Assembly (NCBI RefSeq): GCF_003173735.1
Contig: NZ_CP029551.1
Coordinates: 1,975,501-2,039,500 of the forward strand
DNA from: Methylobacterium radiodurans
GTDB lineage: Bacteria > Pseudomonadota > Alphaproteobacteria > Rhizobiales > Beijerinckiaceae
Length of the DNA: 64,000 bases
Direction: 5' to 3'
A program made the position numbers and the translations under genes. The notes beneath the pieces were generated by a model. That model saw only the letters and a list, made by a program, of their open reading frames with translations, made no database searches and was not told the DNA's origin. Positions 60,823 to 64,000 of the stretch are shown piece after piece. How positions within the stretch are numbered: position 1 is the stretch's first letter; every line of letters starts with the position of its first letter.

Positions 60823-61791
60823 TCAGGCCTTGAGGTCGATGGCGTGGATCGCGTGGGACGCGGCGATGTAGAGGCGCCCGCCCGCGCCGAACGCCATGTT
60901 GGCGGCGACCACCGGCGTGGCGATGCGCCCGAGCGGGGTCCCGTCCGGGTGGTAGATCCGCACCCCGTCGATGCAGGCGGCGAAGAGGTGCCCGCGCGCG
61001 TCGACCTTCAGTCCGTCCGGCACCCCGGCCTCCAGTTCGGCGAAGACGCGGTGACGCCCGAGCCGGCCGCCCTCGACCGGGAAGGCCAGGATCGCCCGGC
61101 CGCCCTCGGGGTTCAGGGCGGCGCCGGATTCGCTGACGTAGAGGGTGCGCCCGTCCGGCGCGAAGGCGAGACCGTTGGGCTGGTCGAGCACGTCGGTCAT
61201 CGCCTCGACCCGGCCCGGCTCGGGGACCCGGTAGACCCGGCGCGCCGCCTGCTCGGGCTCGGCCTGGATGCCCTCCTCGGGCTCGGTGATGCCGTAGATG
61301 GGATCCGTGAACCAGATCGCGCCGTCGGGTCCCTCGACGGCGTCGTTCGGCGAGTTCAGCTTCCGCCCGTCGTAGGAATCGGCCAGCACCGTGAGGGAGC
61401 CGCCCGGCTCGCGCCGCACCACGCGCCGCCCGCGGTGCTCGCAGGTGACGAGCCGGCCCTGCCCGTCGAGGGTGTTGCCGTTGGCATTGTTGGAGGGCGC
61501 CCGGAGGGTCGCGGGCCGGCCGGGCGCGGGCTCCGGACCCAGCACGAGGATGCGGTTCGCCTTCACGTCGCTGAAGACGAGGCCGCCGAGCGCCGGGGCC
61601 CAGCACGGCCCCTCGCACCAGCGCCCCTCGGCGTAGAGGGTCGCGAGGTCCGCCTCCGGATCGACGATGGCCGCGAGGCGCGGATCGTCGACCCGGACCA
61701 CGGGCGCGGCACGGGCGGGGCTGCCGGCCAGGGCGCCTGCGCAGAGCGCGAGGCTCGCCTTGAGGAGCGTGCGTCTGTCGAACTGCGGCAT
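60823..61791 (-). CDS. Exported SMP-30/gluconolactonase-family protein
   Basis: A 322-aa protein with a Tat-like signal (DRRTLLKASLALCAGALAGS, cleavage after ARA). EGPCWAPALGGLVFSDVKAN carries the metal-binding Glu. SNNANGNTLDGQGRLVTCEH, LNSPNDAVEGPDGAIWFTDP and QPNGLAFAPDGRTLYVSES carry the metal-ligand Asn/Asp positions of the six-bladed propeller. Family members hydrolyse sugar lactones with Ca or Zn. It is the first of a two-gene unit with the royal-jelly-family gene. Confidence 0.9.
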   Translation of the reverse strand: MPQFDRRTLLKASLALCAGALAGSPARAAPVVRVDDPRLAAIVDPEADLATLYAEGRWCEGPCWAPALGGLVFSDVKANRILVLGPEPAPGRPATLRAPSNNANGNTLDGQGRLVTCEHRGRRVVRREPGGSLTVLADSYDGRKLNSPNDAVEGPDGAIWFTDPIYGITEPEEGIQAEPEQAARRVYRVPEPGRVEAMTDVLDQPNGLAFAPDGRTLYVSESGAALNPEGGRAILAFPVEGGRLGRHRVFAELEAGVPDGLKVDARGHLFAACIDGVRIYHPDGTPLGRIATPVVAANMAFGAGGRLYIAASHAIHAIDLKA

Positions 61792-62057
61792 CGATCTCCC
61801 GATCGCTCTCCCGTCGGTCGGGATGCCGGCCCAACGCGCGGGAGCGCGGCGCGATCCGGTAACCGTGCCGCCGACACTGAGCCGGCCCCTGCAATCCGCG
61901 CCGTGGGGCGCGACTTGATCCGGGATGGATCGTTCGGGAATACAGTCCCGTCACGCCGGGCAGCGCACGGGCAAACGCCGCGCATCGGAGCGGGCCGGGG
62001 AGCAGGGGGCGGAGCGGTCGGGATGAAGGCCAGGGGGGATCTGGGTGGACGGCCGGC

Positions 62058-62729
62058 GTGAACGGGGACACCCTTCGAAGCGCCTCCGCCGGCCTGCGGG
62101 TGATCGCCCTCGCGGTGCAGAAGGGCGGAACCGGCAAGACCACGCTCGCGGCCTCGCTCGCGGTCGCGGCGGCCCAGGCCGACGAGCGGGTGACGCCCTT
62201 CGACCTCGACCCGCAGGGCTCGCTCGCGGGCTGGGGCGCCATGCGGGCGCGGGGCAACCCGGCGGTGGACCGGATCCAGCCCTGGGAGATCGCCCAGCTG
62301 CCGGAGATCCTCGGCCAGGCGGCCGAGCAGGGCGTGACACTCGCGATCCTCGACACCGCCGGCTCAGGCTCGGGCGGCGCGGCGCTGGCGCTCCGGCTCG
62401 CCGACCTCGTGCTGATCCCGATCCGCCCATCCCGCCTCGACCTGATGGCGGCGCAGCCGACGATCCGGGCCATGGCGGGGCAGGGCATGCGCGACCGGGT
62501 GGCGCTGGTGCTCAACCAGTGCCCGCCCCCGCCCTCGCCGCGCACCGGCCTCTATGCCCGGCAACTGGCGACCCTCGGCGTGCTGGCGGATCCGGCGATG
62601 ATCCAGCGGGTCGATCACCAGGACGCCCTGGCGCTCGGTGCCGGCGTCACCGAGCAGGCACCCGGCGGTCTCGCCGCCGAGGAGATCCGGACCCTGTGGG
62701 CCTGGGTCGCGCGCCGGATCGGCCGCTAA
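62058..62729 (+). CDS. Orphan ParA/MinD-type ATPase
   Basis: A 223-aa protein. IALAVQKGGTGKTTLAASLA is the deviant Walker A with the signature Lys. PFDLDPQGSLAGWG is the A'/DxDPQ motif and LAILDTAGSGSGGAALALRL the Walker B region. No parB or parS sequence is adjacent, so it is not a simple chromosome-partition operon. Such orphan ParA proteins position plasmids, chemoreceptor arrays or other cargo. The start is a GTG at 62058. It is convergent with the M20 peptidase gene. Confidence 0.88.
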   Translation: MNGDTLRSASAGLRVIALAVQKGGTGKTTLAASLAVAAAQADERVTPFDLDPQGSLAGWGAMRARGNPAVDRIQPWEIAQLPEILGQAAEQGVTLAILDTAGSGSGGAALALRLADLVLIPIRPSRLDLMAAQPTIRAMAGQGMRDRVALVLNQCPPPPSPRTGLYARQLATLGVLADPAMIQRVDHQDALALGAGVTEQAPGGLAAEEIRTLWAWVARRIGR

Positions 62730-62790
62730 GCGCTTTCCGCCGAGGTGAATGCCGGACCGGCGAAGCGCGCGTCCAAACAAGGAAAGATTC

Positions 62791-62812
62791 CGGCGGGCCT
62801 CAGGCCCCGCCG
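62791..62812 (-). terminator. Hairpin overlapping the M20 peptidase stop
   Basis: CGGCGGGCC (62791-62799) and GGCCCCGCCG (62803-62812) pair with one bulged base; the stop codon lies in the 3-base loop. On the minus strand GAATCTTTCC follows, a weak T-rich tail. Confidence 0.45.
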
Positions 62813-64000
62813 AAGGCCGAGAGGATGCGCGCCCAGGAGCGCGTGCCCTTGTGGAAGCTGCGCACGTCGTACTTCTCGTTCGGCGAGTGGATGCGGTCGT
62901 CGTCGAGCGCGAAGCCGATCAGCAGGGTGTTGAGCCCGAGGATCCGCTTGAAGTCGCCCACGATCGGGATCGAGCCGCCGGCTCCCACCGTCACGGCCTC
63001 GGCCCCCCATTCCTGCGCGAGTGCCGCCTTGGCGAGGCCGAGTTCGGGCATGTCGAAGGGCAGGCTCACCGCCCGCGAGCCCTTGTAGGTGACGACCTCG
63101 ACCCGGCAATCGGCCGGCACGCGCGCCCGCACGAAGGCCTCGAAGTTGCGCGCCAGCGCCTGCGGGTCCTGGTCGTCCACGAGGCGGAACGACACCTTGG
63201 CGGAGGCTTCGCTCGCGATCACCGTCTTGGTGCCCTCTCCGGTGTAGCCGCCGATGATGCCGTTGACGTCGCAGGCGGGGCGCGACTGGATCAGCTCGAT
63301 CGGCATGCGGCCGCGCTCGCCCGCCGGCTCCTTCAGGCCGATCGGCCCCAGGAACTTCTCAGGCGTCAGGCCGAGGCCGCGCCACTGCTCGATCACCTCG
63401 GGCGGGCGCTCGTGCACGCCGTCGTAGAAGCCCGGCACCGTCACGCGCCCGTCCGCGTCGTGGAGATCGGCCAGGATCTTGGACAGGACGTGGATCGGGT
63501 TGCGCGCGGCACCGCCGAAGAAGCCCGAATGCAGGTCTCGGTCGGCGCAGGTGACCTTCACCTCGAAGTAGCACAGGCCCCGGAGCGAGGTGGTGATGGC
63601 GGGCGTGTTCGCGTCCCACATGCTGGTGTCGCAGACGAGCACCACGTCCGCGCCGAGCTTGTCCCGGTTCTGCTCGACCCATTCGGGCAGCCCCTGCGAG
63701 CCGTTCTCCTCCGCGCCCTCGACCAGGATGGTGACGCCGCAGGGCAGCTCGCCGGCCATCGCGATATGGGCCCGGCAGGCCTCCACGAAGGTCATCACCT
63801 GGCCCTTGTCGTCGGAGGCGCCGCGCCCGACGATCCGGCGCTGCCCATCCGCGCCCTCGCTGATGCGCGGCTCGAAGGGCGGCGTCTCCCAGAGGCTCAG
63901 CGGATCGACCGGCTGCACGTCGTAGTGACCGTAGAACAGCACGTGCGGGGTGCCGGGCTTCGGTTTGTGGGCGAGCACCACCGGGTGCAGGCTGGTCTCG
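62800..64000 (-). CDS. M20-family metallopeptidase (dipeptidase), 5' end beyond the window
   Basis: The frame is open to the window edge (ETSLHPVVLAHKPKPG), so the N-terminus is missing; about 400 residues are seen. VLFYGHYDVQP and IVGRGASDDKG carry the first metal ligands, EGAEENGSQGL the catalytic Glu and bridging ligands, LVCDTSMWD the next, and DDRIHSPNEKYDVRSFH the last His. The dimerisation domain is intact. It resembles M20 dipeptidases of the carnosinase-like group: cytoplasmic peptide hydrolysis with two zinc ions. Exact substrate unknown. Confidence 0.9.
   Translation of the reverse strand, partial: ETSLHPVVLAHKPKPGTPHVLFYGHYDVQPVDPLSLWETPPFEPRISEGADGQRRIVGRGASDDKGQVMTFVEACRAHIAMAGELPCGVTILVEGAEENGSQGLPEWVEQNRDKLGADVVLVCDTSMWDANTPAITTSLRGLCYFEVKVTCADRDLHSGFFGGAARNPIHVLSKILADLHDADGRVTVPGFYDGVHERPPEVIEQWRGLGLTPEKFLGPIGLKEPAGERGRMPIELIQSRPACDVNGIIGGYTGEGTKTVIASEASAKVSFRLVDDQDPQALARNFEAFVRARVPADCRVEVVTYKGSRAVSLPFDMPELGLAKAALAQEWGAEAVTVGAGGSIPIVGDFKRILGLNTLLIGFALDDDRIHSPNEKYDVRSFHKGTRSWARILSAFGGA

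Noticed and set aside
62058..62729. Replication or partition origin near the ParA gene
   Set aside because: No parB gene, no parS-like palindrome and no iterons are visible around it.

Overview
The window is high-GC DNA from an alphaproteobacterium, most likely a Methylobacterium/Methylorubrum-type member of the Hyphomicrobiales. That placement is an inference. It rests on the GC-rich codon usage, an FlbT-type flagellin regulator, a CheB/CheR-HWE-kinase hybrid, many IS3/IS5/IS256 remnants and the general gene repertoire.

Layout. 1-7.5 kb is a degraded accessory stretch: the end of an error-prone polymerase (dnaE2/imuC), a DUF900-type hydrolase, a broken RecD2-like helicase, a MarR-flavin monooxygenase pair behind a 36-bp palindromic operator, a secreted histidine phosphatase and a C-terminally truncated integrase. 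7553-20019 is a clearly bounded 12.4-kb genomic island. It is flanked by a perfect 46-bp direct repeat that is the 3' part of the tRNA-Arg(CCG) gene at 19974-20050, and carries its own tyrosine recombinase and matching short repeats just inside both ends. Its cargo is a large flagellin with flbT, a run of small unknown genes, several small DNA-binding proteins, and a minus-strand trio (a membrane-tethered WYL-like protein, a 333-aa unknown protein and a four-helix membrane protein). The trio is the best candidate here for an undescribed system. 20-24.8 kb is IS wreckage with two small secreted proteins.

24.8-28.5 kb is a copper-type operon (DUF2946 protein, TonB-dependent receptor, YcnI-PCuAC fusion). 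28.7-38.4 kb holds two divergently transcribed tripartite tricarboxylate transporters. The second continues into a GntR regulator, a family III CoA-transferase and a crotonase-fold enzyme, so uptake of a carboxylate followed by CoA activation is likely. An AT-rich site upstream of both tctC2 and the CoA-transferase gene is a candidate operator. 38.5-42.7 kb carries a threonine aldolase and a fused FAD/Fe-S 2-hydroxyacid dehydrogenase. 42.8-46.9 kb is a second, 1346-aa flagellin whose ends nearly match the island flagellin but whose middle holds about twice as many hook-IN-like repeats.

47-51.6 kb holds an AraC regulator, a mosaic of broken IS3 and IS5 elements and tRNA-Gln(CTG) with a terminator. 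51.6-64 kb looks like stable chromosome: a CheB/CheR/PAS/HWE-kinase hybrid with a catalytically degenerate CheB domain, a free-standing CheB, polA, two exported beta-propeller proteins, an orphan ParA-type ATPase and an M20 peptidase cut by the window edge.
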